Assembly: GCA_022844135.1 (NCBI GenBank) | Contig: JALHMG010000002.1 | Coordinates: 123,842 to 187,841 of the forward strand | DNA: 64,000 bases | Direction: 5' to 3' | Source of the DNA: Lysobacterales bacterium | Lineage (GTDB): Bacteria > Pseudomonadota > Gammaproteobacteria > Xanthomonadales > SZUA-5 | Part shown: positions 37,478 to 45,081 of the stretch, piece by piece | Numbering within the stretch: the first letter of the stretch is position 1 | Layout of the letters: each line of letters begins with the position of its first letter | Notes under the pieces: model-generated | Databases searched by the model: none | What the model saw: the letters and a program-made list of their open reading frames with translations, nothing else | What the model was told of the DNA's origin: nothing | Position numbers and translations under genes: made by a program

Positions 37478-37723
37478 ATGACTAAATCAAACAATTCAGA
37501 GCCTCTGCGGTCACGCATTGACCGTCGCAATCTCTTCCTGTTGGTTCTACATGTAGGTGTTCTGGTCGTGTCTCTTTGGATCCATCCGATAGTCCAAACA
37601 TCTGCCGACAGGGCGCTGCCCTATGCCGTGCATGCATTCTCGAACTTGCTTATGCCGACGCCGCTTTGCCCGCCTGGTCATTCAGGCGTTATGCTAGTGT
37701 CGTCCATTGAGGTGCAACTATGA
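37478..37723 (+). CDS. Small membrane protein of unknown function, accessory cassette
   Basis: 81 aa from ATG 37478, preceded by AAGGAGG with 8-9-base spacing; an in-frame GTG at 37400 is less likely. One hydrophobic helix (about residues 19-40, NLFLLVLHVGVLVVSLWIH) follows a polar N-terminus. GC content is visibly below its neighbours. It overlaps the next gene by ATGA. No family recognised. Because a promoter-like site lies inside its 3' end, it may be a separate or decaying gene rather than part of the downstream pair. Confidence 0.5.
   Translation: MTKSNNSEPLRSRIDRRNLFLLVLHVGVLVVSLWIHPIVQTSADRALPYAVHAFSNLLMPTPLCPPGHSGVMLVSSIEVQL
37666..37695 (+). promoter_or_regulatory. Promoter with palindromic operator before the ART-like gene pair
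   Basis: A -35-like TTGCCC (37666-37671) and -10-like TATGCT (37690-37695) have an 18-base spacer that holds the perfect palindrome CGCCTG-GTCATT-CAGGCG (37671-37688). The first gene starts 25 bases after the -10. This layout is typical of autoregulated toxin-antitoxin operons; binding is inferred. Confidence 0.5.
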
Positions 37724-37890
37724 AGTCGATGCCGACCGCCAAGACGTATGCAAAGCGGGCCCCTGTGCTTCCAGAATCGACTCTGCGCCTTGCTCGGGAA
37801 ATTGCTACTGATCCCGCTCGCTCGCTCCGGTTTTTGCAGGCTGCCGGTATTGTCACAAAGACCGGTCGCCTTAGCCCACGATATCGATGA
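37720..37890 (+). CDS. 56-aa partner (antitoxin-like) protein
   Basis: 56 aa from ATG 37720, with GAGG 8 bases upstream and translational coupling (ATGA) to genes on both sides. It is basic and helical, with a segment SLRFLQAAGIVTKTG and a C-terminus LSPRYR. I do not recognise a named family. Size, position before a larger enzyme-like protein and an upstream palindrome suggest an antitoxin or regulator; this is inference. Confidence 0.6.
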   Translation: MKSMPTAKTYAKRAPVLPESTLRLAREIATDPARSLRFLQAAGIVTKTGRLSPRYR

Positions 37891-38468
37891 GGCGGCGCGC
37901 GAACTCGCTGGCGCCGCTACTGGGATTTCATGGATGCGCAGCGAAGACTGCCGAAATAATTCTGGCAGGCAAGGATTCGTTGAGGACCAGTTCGAATGAC
38001 TACGACTGGTTAGGTGCTGGCGTTTACTTTTGGATTGATAGTCCGGAGCGTGCGATGGCTTGGGCAGAAGGCCAAGCTGCGCGCGGAAAGTTGGTCGATC
38101 CAACGGTCATAGGAGCGCTGATTTATCCCGGTCGATGTCTGAACCTCACGGATTACGGCGTGATGGCTGAACTGCGAACAGCGCATGAGCAGCTTTGTGC
38201 GATTCTCGGTGCCGCAGGGCAATCTGTGCCGGTTAACTCGGCGCCAGACTCGGAGGGCCTTCTGCTTCGTCGGTGTCTTGATTGCGCGGTCATTAATTTC
38301 GTCCACTCATTACGAGCGCAGGACAACGTTGATGCTTACGACACGGTACTTGGCGTGTTTGAGGAAGGGCCGCCTGCATTTCCCGGTTCCGGATTCAGAG
38401 AGCGAACCCACGTGCAGATCGCAGTGCGGAACACGGAATGTGTGCTCGCATACTTTCGTCCTCGGTGA
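37887..38468 (+). CDS. ADP-ribosyltransferase-like protein, candidate toxin
   Basis: 193 aa. The N-terminus has a GFHG turn (histidine near residue 15), then AEIILAGKDSL, NDYDWLGAGVYFW with a tyrosine at about 47, and SPERAMAWAEGQ. This order resembles the H-Y-E core of the diphtheria-toxin/PARP class of ADP-ribosyltransferases and DUF3990-like toxins. A glutamate later in the chain would complete the triad, but I cannot place it with certainty. It overlaps the 56-aa gene by ATGA and has lower GC than the dcw genes, which suggests transfer. Cytosolic; target unknown. Confidence 0.65.
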   Translation: MRRRANSLAPLLGFHGCAAKTAEIILAGKDSLRTSSNDYDWLGAGVYFWIDSPERAMAWAEGQAARGKLVDPTVIGALIYPGRCLNLTDYGVMAELRTAHEQLCAILGAAGQSVPVNSAPDSEGLLLRRCLDCAVINFVHSLRAQDNVDAYDTVLGVFEEGPPAFPGSGFRERTHVQIAVRNTECVLAYFRPR

Positions 38469-38477
38469 CCAAAGGAT

Positions 38478-40607
38478 TCAGCCCCGCCGCCACGCGTGGA
38501 AGCGCTCAATCCACTTGAGCGCGCCAGCAGGCGCGTGCGCTCTGGCCCAGACGCCAGCGGTGTATTTGTTGGCTTCCATCATCGTCGGGTAGCTGTGGAT
38601 GGTGCCCAGGATCTTGCGCAAGCCAAGGCCGTGGCGCATCGCCAGTACGAACTCAGCGAGCAGATCGCCGGCGTGCGCGCCGACGATGGTTGCGCCCAGG
38701 ATGGTGTCCTTCCCCGGTACGGTGAGTACTTTCACGTAGCCATGGTCGTGACCATCGGCGATCGCGCGGTCGAGATCGTCCAGGCCATAGTGCGCCAGTT
38801 CGTAAGCCACGTTCTGTGCTTTCGCTTCACTCTCCGATAAGCCCACGCGCGCGACTTCGGGATCGGTGAATGTGCACCAGGGAATCACCCGATAGTCGGC
38901 TTTGAAGGTCCAGAACGGCGCGAACAATGCGTTGACCGCTGCATACCAGGCTTGATGCGCGGCGACATGCGTGAATTGATAGGGACCTGCCACATCGCCG
39001 CACACGTACAGGTTCGGGAAATTGGTGCGCATCCAGGCGTCGTTCTCGATGGTACCGCGCTCGGCAATGCGCACACCCAGCTCCTCCAGGCCAAAGCCGT
39101 TGACATTCGCGGTGCGCCCCAGCGCCAGCAGCAGTCTGTCGAATGCGATCGCGTGTTCGCCGCTCCGATCGCGCACCCAGAGCCGCCCACCCGCGCCATC
39201 GCGCTCGACACGCAGCGCCTCAGTGCCCACGCGCACATCCACGCCGTCGCTACGCAGCGCCGCATCGACCAACGCACTGGCGTCTTCGTCCTCGCGCGGC
39301 AGCAGCCGCGCCGGGCGTTGCACCAGCGTCACCTGGCAACCGAGGCGCTGGAAGCATTGCCCCAGTTCACAACCGATCGGACCGCCGCCCAGCACCAACA
39401 AGCGCTGCGGCCGTTCGCGCAGCGACCACACGGTATCGCTGGTCAAGAAATCGACGCTATCGATGCCTGGCAGCTTCGGCACCGTGGGGCGCGCGCCGGT
39501 GGCGATCACGATGGCGCGCGAGGTCAACCTCTGGCCGTTCACCTCGACCGTCCACGGATCGACAATGCGCGCGTCGCCGCTGATGCAGGTCACGCCCAAG
39601 CCGGTGTAGCGGTCGATCGAATCGTGCGGCTCGATCTTGGCGATCACCTCGTGCACGCGCTGCATGGCGCGCGCGAAATCGATCGCAGGATCGATTGGCG
39701 CCAGGCCATAGCGGTCGGCGCGCCGGCACTCTGCGGCCAGGCGCGCCGTGCGGATGAGCGCCTTGCTCGGCACGCAACCGGTATTCAAACAATCGCCGCC
39801 CATCTTGTGGCGCTCGATCAGCGCGACTTTGGCCTTCACCGCGGCGGCGATGTAGCTACTCACCAGACCCGCCGAACCGGCGCCGATCGCAATCAGGTTG
39901 TAGTCGTAACGCCTGGGTTTGGAATGGCCGCGATAGACGCGCCGCGCGCGCAGAAATTCGACCAGGCGTTTGGCCAGCAGCGGCATCACGCCGAGCAGCG
40001 CCAATGCCAGAAGCAGTGTCGGCGACACCAGACCTTTGAGCGAGGTGAGTTGCATCACCTGTTGCCCGAGGTAAATCCACACCAGCGTACCCGGCAGCAT
40101 GCCGATGGCGCTGACCCAGGCGAAGGTCCAGACGCGCAATTGGGTTACGCCCATCGCCACGTTGATCAGGAAAAAAGGAATCGCCGGCACCAGCCGCATC
40201 GCGAACAAATAGAACGCGCCCTCGCGCTTGAGGCCATCGTTGATGGTTTTCAACGCGCCCGCAAAGCGCCTCTCTACAGACTCGCGAAACAGATAGCGCG
40301 ACAGCAGCATCGATATGGTTGCGCCCAGCGTCGCGGCCAGCAGCACCAGCGGCACGCCCAACAACCCGAACAACGCGCCGCCCGCGACGGTCATCAAGCC
40401 TGCCGCAGGCAGCGCCAGCGCCACCACCGCGATGTACAGCAGCACGTACGCGCCAGCCGCGAGCAACCAGCGCTGTGCGACGAACTCCAGAAGCGAAGCC
40501 CGGTGCGCCTGCAGCGATTCGAGCGTGAAAAAGCGCTGCAGATCGAGTGCGAAAAACGCCACGATCAGTGCCAGCAAAGTGAGGCCGAGGACGAGGCGTT
40601 TGCTCAT
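38478..40607 (-). CDS. Fused TVP38/TMEM64 membrane protein and pyridine nucleotide-disulfide oxidoreductase
   Basis: 709 aa from ATG 40607 with AGGAG eight bases upstream. Residues 1-230 form a DedA/TVP38-type (SNARE-associated/VTT) membrane domain with several helices and FxxRxxPxxPFFxxN-like FAMRLVPAIPFFLIN. Residues 240-709 are a mercuric-reductase/lipoamide-dehydrogenase-like flavoprotein: FAD motif GAGSAG, redox pair GGDCLNTGCVPS, NAD motif GGGPIGCELGQ, and CGDVAGPYQFTH. The fusion is known in proteobacteria but its substrate is not defined. The ribosome site lies in the arm of the palindrome at 40613. Confidence 0.93.
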   Translation of the reverse strand: MSKRLVLGLTLLALIVAFFALDLQRFFTLESLQAHRASLLEFVAQRWLLAAGAYVLLYIAVVALALPAAGLMTVAGGALFGLLGVPLVLLAATLGATISMLLSRYLFRESVERRFAGALKTINDGLKREGAFYLFAMRLVPAIPFFLINVAMGVTQLRVWTFAWVSAIGMLPGTLVWIYLGQQVMQLTSLKGLVSPTLLLALALLGVMPLLAKRLVEFLRARRVYRGHSKPRRYDYNLIAIGAGSAGLVSSYIAAAVKAKVALIERHKMGGDCLNTGCVPSKALIRTARLAAECRRADRYGLAPIDPAIDFARAMQRVHEVIAKIEPHDSIDRYTGLGVTCISGDARIVDPWTVEVNGQRLTSRAIVIATGARPTVPKLPGIDSVDFLTSDTVWSLRERPQRLLVLGGGPIGCELGQCFQRLGCQVTLVQRPARLLPREDEDASALVDAALRSDGVDVRVGTEALRVERDGAGGRLWVRDRSGEHAIAFDRLLLALGRTANVNGFGLEELGVRIAERGTIENDAWMRTNFPNLYVCGDVAGPYQFTHVAAHQAWYAAVNALFAPFWTFKADYRVIPWCTFTDPEVARVGLSESEAKAQNVAYELAHYGLDDLDRAIADGHDHGYVKVLTVPGKDTILGATIVGAHAGDLLAEFVLAMRHGLGLRKILGTIHSYPTMMEANKYTAGVWARAHAPAGALKWIERFHAWRRG

Positions 40608-40612
40608 TGGTG

Positions 40613-40759
40613 GCTCCTGGTTCTTGGTTGCTGGTTCTTGGTCGTCAAACGCCGCAGAATCGAAAGTAGCGGCTAGCGCGATGGCTCGCAACCGATTTGG
40701 CCGAACACGTGCTGGATGCTCGGCGATCTGCCGAGAACCAAGAACCAACAACCGGGAAC
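40613..40759. repeat. Palindrome with heptamer arms (GGTTCTT units), copy 1
   Basis: The left arm at 40613-40641 has GGTTCTT-type units and the right arm at 40731-40759 the inverse (AAGAACC). It takes up the whole space between two divergent genes, so promoters for both must lie inside it. The left arm supplies the AGGAG ribosome site of the fusion gene. Confidence 0.83.
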
Positions 40760-40767
40760 CCCAAGAG

Positions 40768-42048
40768 ATGCAAGCCCCCCGCGCCACCGCCGCTGCTGTC
40801 GTCGGCACTGTCTTCGAGTGGTTCGATTTCTTCCTCTACGGCAGCCTGGTTGCGGTCTTGAGCGCCCAGTTCTTTCCAGCAGACCGGCCGACCGCCGGTT
40901 TGCTTGCGGCGCTGGCGGCGTACGGCGCAGGCTGGGTGGTCCGTCCGCTGGGCGCCCTGTATTTCGGACGCATGGGCGATCGTATCGGGCGTAAGAAAAC
41001 GTTCCTGATCACGATCTCGCTGATGGGCGGGGCCACAGTGGCGATCGGCTGCCTGCCGACGTATGCGCAGGTCGGTCTGCTGGCGCCGGTGTTGCTGGTG
41101 ATTTTGCGCTTGCTGCAAGGTTTCGCGGTCGGCGGCGAATTCGGTGGTGCGGCAACCTACGTGGCCGAGCACGCGCCGGATCGTCATCGCGCGCTCTACA
41201 CCAGCTTGATTCAAGGAACCGGCACGCTCGGGCTCCTCCTGGCCTTGTTGGTCATCGCTGCCGTGCGCGAGGCGGTTGGCCCGGAGGCTTTCAATGACTG
41301 GGGCTGGCGGGTGCCGTTCTTGTTGTCGGTACTGCTGCTCGCGCTGTCGATCTATATGCGCTTGTCGTTGCACGAGTCGCCACTATTCGAGCGCGAGCAG
41401 GCAGCGGGCGCACTGTCGAAGGCGCCACTCAAGGAGGCGTTTTCGAGCCCGGCTCACGTTAAGTCGATGTGCCTGGCGATCGTCACGCTGACGATGGCCC
41501 AAGGCGTGGTCTGGACCACCGGCCAGTTCTATCCGCTGATCTTCATGCAATCGACCATGAAGCTCGATGTCGGCGTGGCCTCAAGCCTCATGGCGGCCGT
41601 GCTCGCCGCGAGCGCGCCGCTGTTTCCTTTGGCCGGTTGGCTGGCTGATCGCATTGGGCGCCGCCCGGTGGTGATCGGCGGATTCGTGCTTGCGGCGCTC
41701 ACGATCATGCCGGTGTTCAAAGGCCTCGGAGCTGCCGGTGCGCCGTTCTCGTTTGCCGCTGCCTTCAGTTGGCTGATGCTGCTGGCCGTACCTGTGGCCC
41801 TGGTGTGTGCGCCAGCGAGCGCGTACCTCGTTGAGCTTTTCCCAACGCGCATTCGCTACAGCGCTATGGGTTTGCCCTATCACCTGGGCAATGGCTGGTT
41901 CGGTGGCTTTATGCCGCTGGCGACGGCCGCGATCGGCGCGCATTTTGGCGATCCGTATGCGGGGTTTTACTACTCGATTGGCTTGGCGACGATCTGCGCG
42001 ATCACTGCGTTCCTGCTGATGCCGGAGACGCGCGGACGGTCGCTTTAG
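40768..42048 (+). CDS. MFS transporter, metabolite:H+ symporter (MHS) family
   Basis: 426 aa, twelve helices. MHS features are the N-terminal VVGTVFEWFDFFLYG, the loop 2-3 motif GRMGDRIGRKKTF, RLLQGFAVGGEFGGAATYVAEHAP, and the second-half motif GWLADRIGRRP. Relatives move proline/betaine, alpha-ketoglutarate, citrate or shikimate with protons. The TAG stop coincides with the TA edge of the mobile element at 42046. Confidence 0.92.
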   Translation: MQAPRATAAAVVGTVFEWFDFFLYGSLVAVLSAQFFPADRPTAGLLAALAAYGAGWVVRPLGALYFGRMGDRIGRKKTFLITISLMGGATVAIGCLPTYAQVGLLAPVLLVILRLLQGFAVGGEFGGAATYVAEHAPDRHRALYTSLIQGTGTLGLLLALLVIAAVREAVGPEAFNDWGWRVPFLLSVLLLALSIYMRLSLHESPLFEREQAAGALSKAPLKEAFSSPAHVKSMCLAIVTLTMAQGVVWTTGQFYPLIFMQSTMKLDVGVASSLMAAVLAASAPLFPLAGWLADRIGRRPVVIGGFVLAALTIMPVFKGLGAAGAPFSFAAAFSWLMLLAVPVALVCAPASAYLVELFPTRIRYSAMGLPYHLGNGWFGGFMPLATAAIGAHFGDPYAGFYYSIGLATICAITAFLLMPETRGRSL

Positions 42049-42439
42049 CCCGCATATTTCATGAGGGAACGCGGAAGATCGCGAAGGGCTTTGCGCCGGA
42101 ATCGAGGCGCGAGGAGGGTGAGAGCGGGCAAGCTTGCGCCGCATGCGGCGCGCCCGCTCGAACGGGCGGCGGCTGCGCCGCCGCACCGGGCGGAATGGTT
42201 GACCCGGCCCGTCAGCGTAGCTGCCGGGCGCTCGGAGCATCGCGCGCTGCGCGCGCAAACGATGCCCCTCTCCCATTGGGACGACGAGCAACGAAGAGTC
42301 CGGCGCAAAGAACGAGCGAGGGCCGTGTTAGCGAGGAAATGGCAGCGAACACTCTGTCAGTACGACCAACTCGATGATTTCCACGCTGTAACAACGAAAT
42401 CAAGCCATTTCATCGCGACCTCATGAAATATGCGGGTTA
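42046..42439. mobile_element. Non-autonomous TIR element, family 1, copy B
   Basis: 394 bases, nearly identical in long stretches to 2476-2942 but with one rather than two hairpin modules (the module is at 42118-42189). Ends are inverted over 21 bp with one mismatch and have TA at both edges. The eighth base of each end differs from copy A in a paired way (G/C there, C/G here). The inner GCGAGGAAATGGC inverted pair is also kept. The left TA is inside the TAG stop of the MFS gene. Confidence 0.88.
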
Positions 42440-42505
42440 GTTACGCGGACTCATGATCCGCACGCTGTTTCTCTTTGCGGACCAGGTCCGCATAGAAAAA
42501 TCCGG

Positions 42506-42961
42506 TCAGCCGCGCGCCCGCGACTTCAAGCGCACATAAAGCTGCTTGCGCACCCGCGCGACGATTTCGCCGCCGCTGTTGATCACATCCACCGCAAACC
42601 AGCGCAGCACTTTTTCTCCACCTGCTGCAGCGCTGCGCAGCTCGTCGACGACCGCATCGTCAAGCACGAAATGCGCGAAGACATCGCCCCTGCCGGGTGC
42701 GACGAATTCGATTTCAGCAGCTTTGTCCCAGACGATGTAGTCGCGGCCCAGGCGCTCCATGACCATGATCATCCAAAACGGATCGGTCATCGCAAACAAC
42801 GAGCCGCCAAAATGTGTGCCCACGTAATTGCGGTTGAACCAATGCTGGCGCAGGCGCACACGGATGTGTCGCCAATCGTCGCTGGCCTCAGTGACGCGGA
42901 TGCCGCTCATCCAGAACGGCGGCCAGAAGCGCAAGATCTGCCGCAACCGAGAAGGCGTCAC
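42506..42961 (-). CDS. DUF4442 hotdog-fold protein (thioesterase-like)
   Basis: 151 aa from GTG 42961, with AGGCGAG eight bases upstream. It has the DUF4442 block NRNYVGTHFGGSLFAMTDPF and a hotdog-fold layout. Relatives are acyl-CoA thioesterase-like; no activity has been assigned to this type. It begins 11 bases after the stop of the YbbN-like gene and is probably cotranscribed with it. Confidence 0.85.
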   Translation of the reverse strand: MTPSRLRQILRFWPPFWMSGIRVTEASDDWRHIRVRLRQHWFNRNYVGTHFGGSLFAMTDPFWMIMVMERLGRDYIVWDKAAEIEFVAPGRGDVFAHFVLDDAVVDELRSAAAGGEKVLRWFAVDVINSGGEIVARVRKQLYVRLKSRARG

Positions 42962-42972
42962 AGCTAACTCGC

Positions 42973-43830
42973 CTAGAACAACAAGCTGGTCATCTTGCGC
43001 CGGTATTCGCCGACCAATTCCGAATCGTCGAGCACTTTGAAGGCATCGACCAGGGCGCGGCGCCCGAGGTCGTCGTTGAACTTACGATCGGTCCGCAAGA
43101 TCACCAGGAACTGATCCATCCCCGCAGCCGCATCGCCACCCAACAGGAAGCGCACGCCGAGGTGATAACGGGCCAGCAGGTTGGCGCCATCGCGCGCGAT
43201 CGCCGCCTGCAGCTCAGACTCGCCTGGCGCGCCATCGATAGCCTGGACGAAACTGAGGCGCGCCAGTGCGCGCTTGGCGGCGTCGCTCGACTGCGCATCG
43301 CCAGGCAACTTGTCGAGCAGACTCATCGCCTCGCCGAGCGCGCCAGCGCGCAACAGCGCATCAGCCAACTCGGCCTGCAGCTCGGGCTTTTTCGGCTCGG
43401 CTTTGACCTGCGCTCGCAGCGCATCGATCACCGCTTCCAGGTCGACATCGGCCTCATCGGGAAGCTCCGGCTCCGGTTCCGGCGCTTTGGCAACCACATG
43501 CTTGGCGAGCAGCGCACGCACCACGCTTTCCGGCTGCGCGCCCATGAAACCGTCGACCGGTCGACCATCCTTGATCAGCACCACAGTGGGCAAACTGCGA
43601 ATGCCGAAGCTGCCGGCGATCGCCATTTCCTCGTCGGTGTTGACTTTGGCCAGTTTGACCGAGCCATTGGCCTCGCGCACCACCTTGTCGAGCATCGGCA
43701 TGAGCGCTTTACAGGGTCCACACCATGGCGCCCAGAAATCGACCAGCACCGGCGTCTGGAACGAGGCTTCGAGCACGTCGGCTTCGAAGTTCTCTTGCGT
43801 GGCATTAAAGATATGGGGGTTGTCCGACAC
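42973..43830 (-). CDS. YbbN/CnoX-like thioredoxin with TPR tail
   Basis: 285 aa from GTG 43830; no suitable ATG lies in the region and the frame before it lacks thioredoxin character. The thioredoxin fold has WAPWCGPCK with C37 and C40, so unlike E. coli CnoX it keeps a full CGPC redox pair. A linker rich in Pro/Glu (about 120-140) leads to a tetratricopeptide-like helical domain. The family hands oxidised or unfolding clients to chaperones. Confidence 0.92.
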   Translation of the reverse strand: MSDNPHIFNATQENFEADVLEASFQTPVLVDFWAPWCGPCKALMPMLDKVVREANGSVKLAKVNTDEEMAIAGSFGIRSLPTVVLIKDGRPVDGFMGAQPESVVRALLAKHVVAKAPEPEPELPDEADVDLEAVIDALRAQVKAEPKKPELQAELADALLRAGALGEAMSLLDKLPGDAQSSDAAKRALARLSFVQAIDGAPGESELQAAIARDGANLLARYHLGVRFLLGGDAAAGMDQFLVILRTDRKFNDDLGRRALVDAFKVLDDSELVGEYRRKMTSLLF

Positions 43831-43957
43831 GGGAGCTGCTTCCGAACGAGCGATGGCGCGCAATCTGGGGGCTTTGCGGTGCAATTGCAATGGCGAAGTT
43901 GCATGGGCCTTCGCAACTCGCCGTCTGAGCACGGGCAGCCAGCTCCCGGCCAGAGGA

Positions 43958-44620
43958 TCACAGTGGTTTGGCGATGCCAAACCACATCGCCAATCCAAGC
44001 GCAATCCAGATGACCCAGACGACCGGCTTTACCTGCGCGATGATCCGCCGCATGGCCGTTTCATCCGCCGCGCTCGCCGTTCCAGCTGCGAGCTTGGCGA
44101 GCAAAGGTCCGAAGGGAACGAGCTGACGGCGGATGATCAAACCGCAGACGATGATCGTGGCGAAAAGACCCAGCTTCGCCTGCAACCACCATTGGTCGAC
44201 CAGCGGCGAGCCGCGACGCGCGCTGGCGATCAGCAGCAACAGCAAGCCCAGAGCGATCGCAACGCGCAATGCCCAATCGAAGCGCTTCAAGCGCTCGCCG
44301 AGTTCGCTGCGTTCGCGCCAATGCACGATCCACACGATCGCCAGCCAGGCCGCACAGAACAACCAGATCGCCGCGAGCCCAGGACCATCGATGGCCAGGA
44401 GTCCCATGGTCTGCGCAAGGGTAAAGCTGCTCGCCAGCATCAACACCAGGCAGGTGCGCGGAATCATGTCCGCCAACAGCATGAGCTTCGCCGCATACAT
44501 GCGTGCAGCCAGCGGGCGCCCGGTGTCGAGCACATGCCCGCTGACCAGATAGACGACCAGATCCGAGCCCAGCCAATAGACGACGCAAAGCAGGTGGAAG
44601 AGAAGGGCGGCGGTGTACAT
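43958..44620 (-). CDS. Integral membrane protein (CopD/DUF2269-like)
   Basis: 220 aa from ATG 44620, with about five membrane helices. It starts MYTAALLFHLLCVVYWLGSD and ends WIALGLAMWFGIAKPL, with conserved-looking histidines in helices 1 and 4. The shape resembles CopD/DUF2269 membrane proteins, but the match is by general pattern only. The palindrome at 44624 lies directly upstream. Confidence 0.68.
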   Translation of the reverse strand: MYTAALLFHLLCVVYWLGSDLVVYLVSGHVLDTGRPLAARMYAAKLMLLADMIPRTCLVLMLASSFTLAQTMGLLAIDGPGLAAIWLFCAAWLAIVWIVHWRERSELGERLKRFDWALRVAIALGLLLLLIASARRGSPLVDQWWLQAKLGLFATIIVCGLIIRRQLVPFGPLLAKLAAGTASAADETAMRRIIAQVKPVVWVIWIALGLAMWFGIAKPL

Positions 44621-44623
44621 CGG

Positions 44624-44710
44624 GTTCTCGGTTCCTGGTTCTTGGTTCTTGGTTCTTGGTTGTTGCTTTTCCGACGGCCCGAGCTTTCGATTTCCATCAA
44701 CCAAGAATCG
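44624..44710. repeat. Heptamer-arm palindrome (GGTTCTT units), copy 2, one arm short
   Basis: Six tandem units (GGTTCTC, GGTTCCT, three GGTTCTT, GGTTGTT) at about 44624-44665 face a short inverted remnant AACCAAGAATCG at 44699-44710. Same family as 40613-40759. It lies between two membrane protein genes on the minus strand. Confidence 0.72.
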
Positions 44711-44712
44711 CT

Positions 44713-45063
44713 TCAAGTCGGCAAAAACATGAAATACGCCGCCAGCGCGATCAATGCAAACGCGACGAGGTGGTTCCAGCGGATGGCTTCCCCGAGATAC
44801 AGCCAGCTGAAAAAGCAGAATACGGTCAGCGTGATGATTTCCTGCAGCGTCTTCAGTTGCGCGGCGCTGTAGTAGCCGTGGCCGAGGCGATTGGCCGGCA
44901 CCTGCAAGATGTATTCGGGTAGCGCAATCAGCCAGCTGACGCCGATCGCCAGCCACAGTGCGCTTTGTTTGTGGCGCAAGTGGCCGTACCAGGCGAAGGT
45001 CATGAAGATGTTCGAACCGATCAGCAGCACGATCGGCAGCCATGCCTGGGTAGTTAGGTTCAT
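44713..45063 (-). CDS. DMT-superfamily small membrane protein (DUF486)
   Basis: 116 aa from ATG 45063, four helices. It follows the DUF486 (DMT_6) pattern: NIFMTFAWYGHLRHK, LIALPEYILQVPANRLG, and QLKTLQEIITLTVF. The transported substrate, if any, is unknown. It lies 18 bases downstream of the GGDEF-EAL gene on the same strand. Confidence 0.9.
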   Translation of the reverse strand: MNLTTQAWLPIVLLIGSNIFMTFAWYGHLRHKQSALWLAIGVSWLIALPEYILQVPANRLGHGYYSAAQLKTLQEIITLTVFCFFSWLYLGEAIRWNHLVAFALIALAAYFMFLPT

Positions 45064-45081
45064 GCGCACACCCCGCAGTGG

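Noticed and set aside
37678-38103. 141-codon minus-strand frame in the accessory cassette
   Set aside because: Antisense to the coupled plus-strand genes, without a ribosome site.
38952-40676. 574-codon plus-strand frame
   Set aside because: Antisense to the TVP38-oxidoreductase fusion; His/Gln/Arg-rich shadow.
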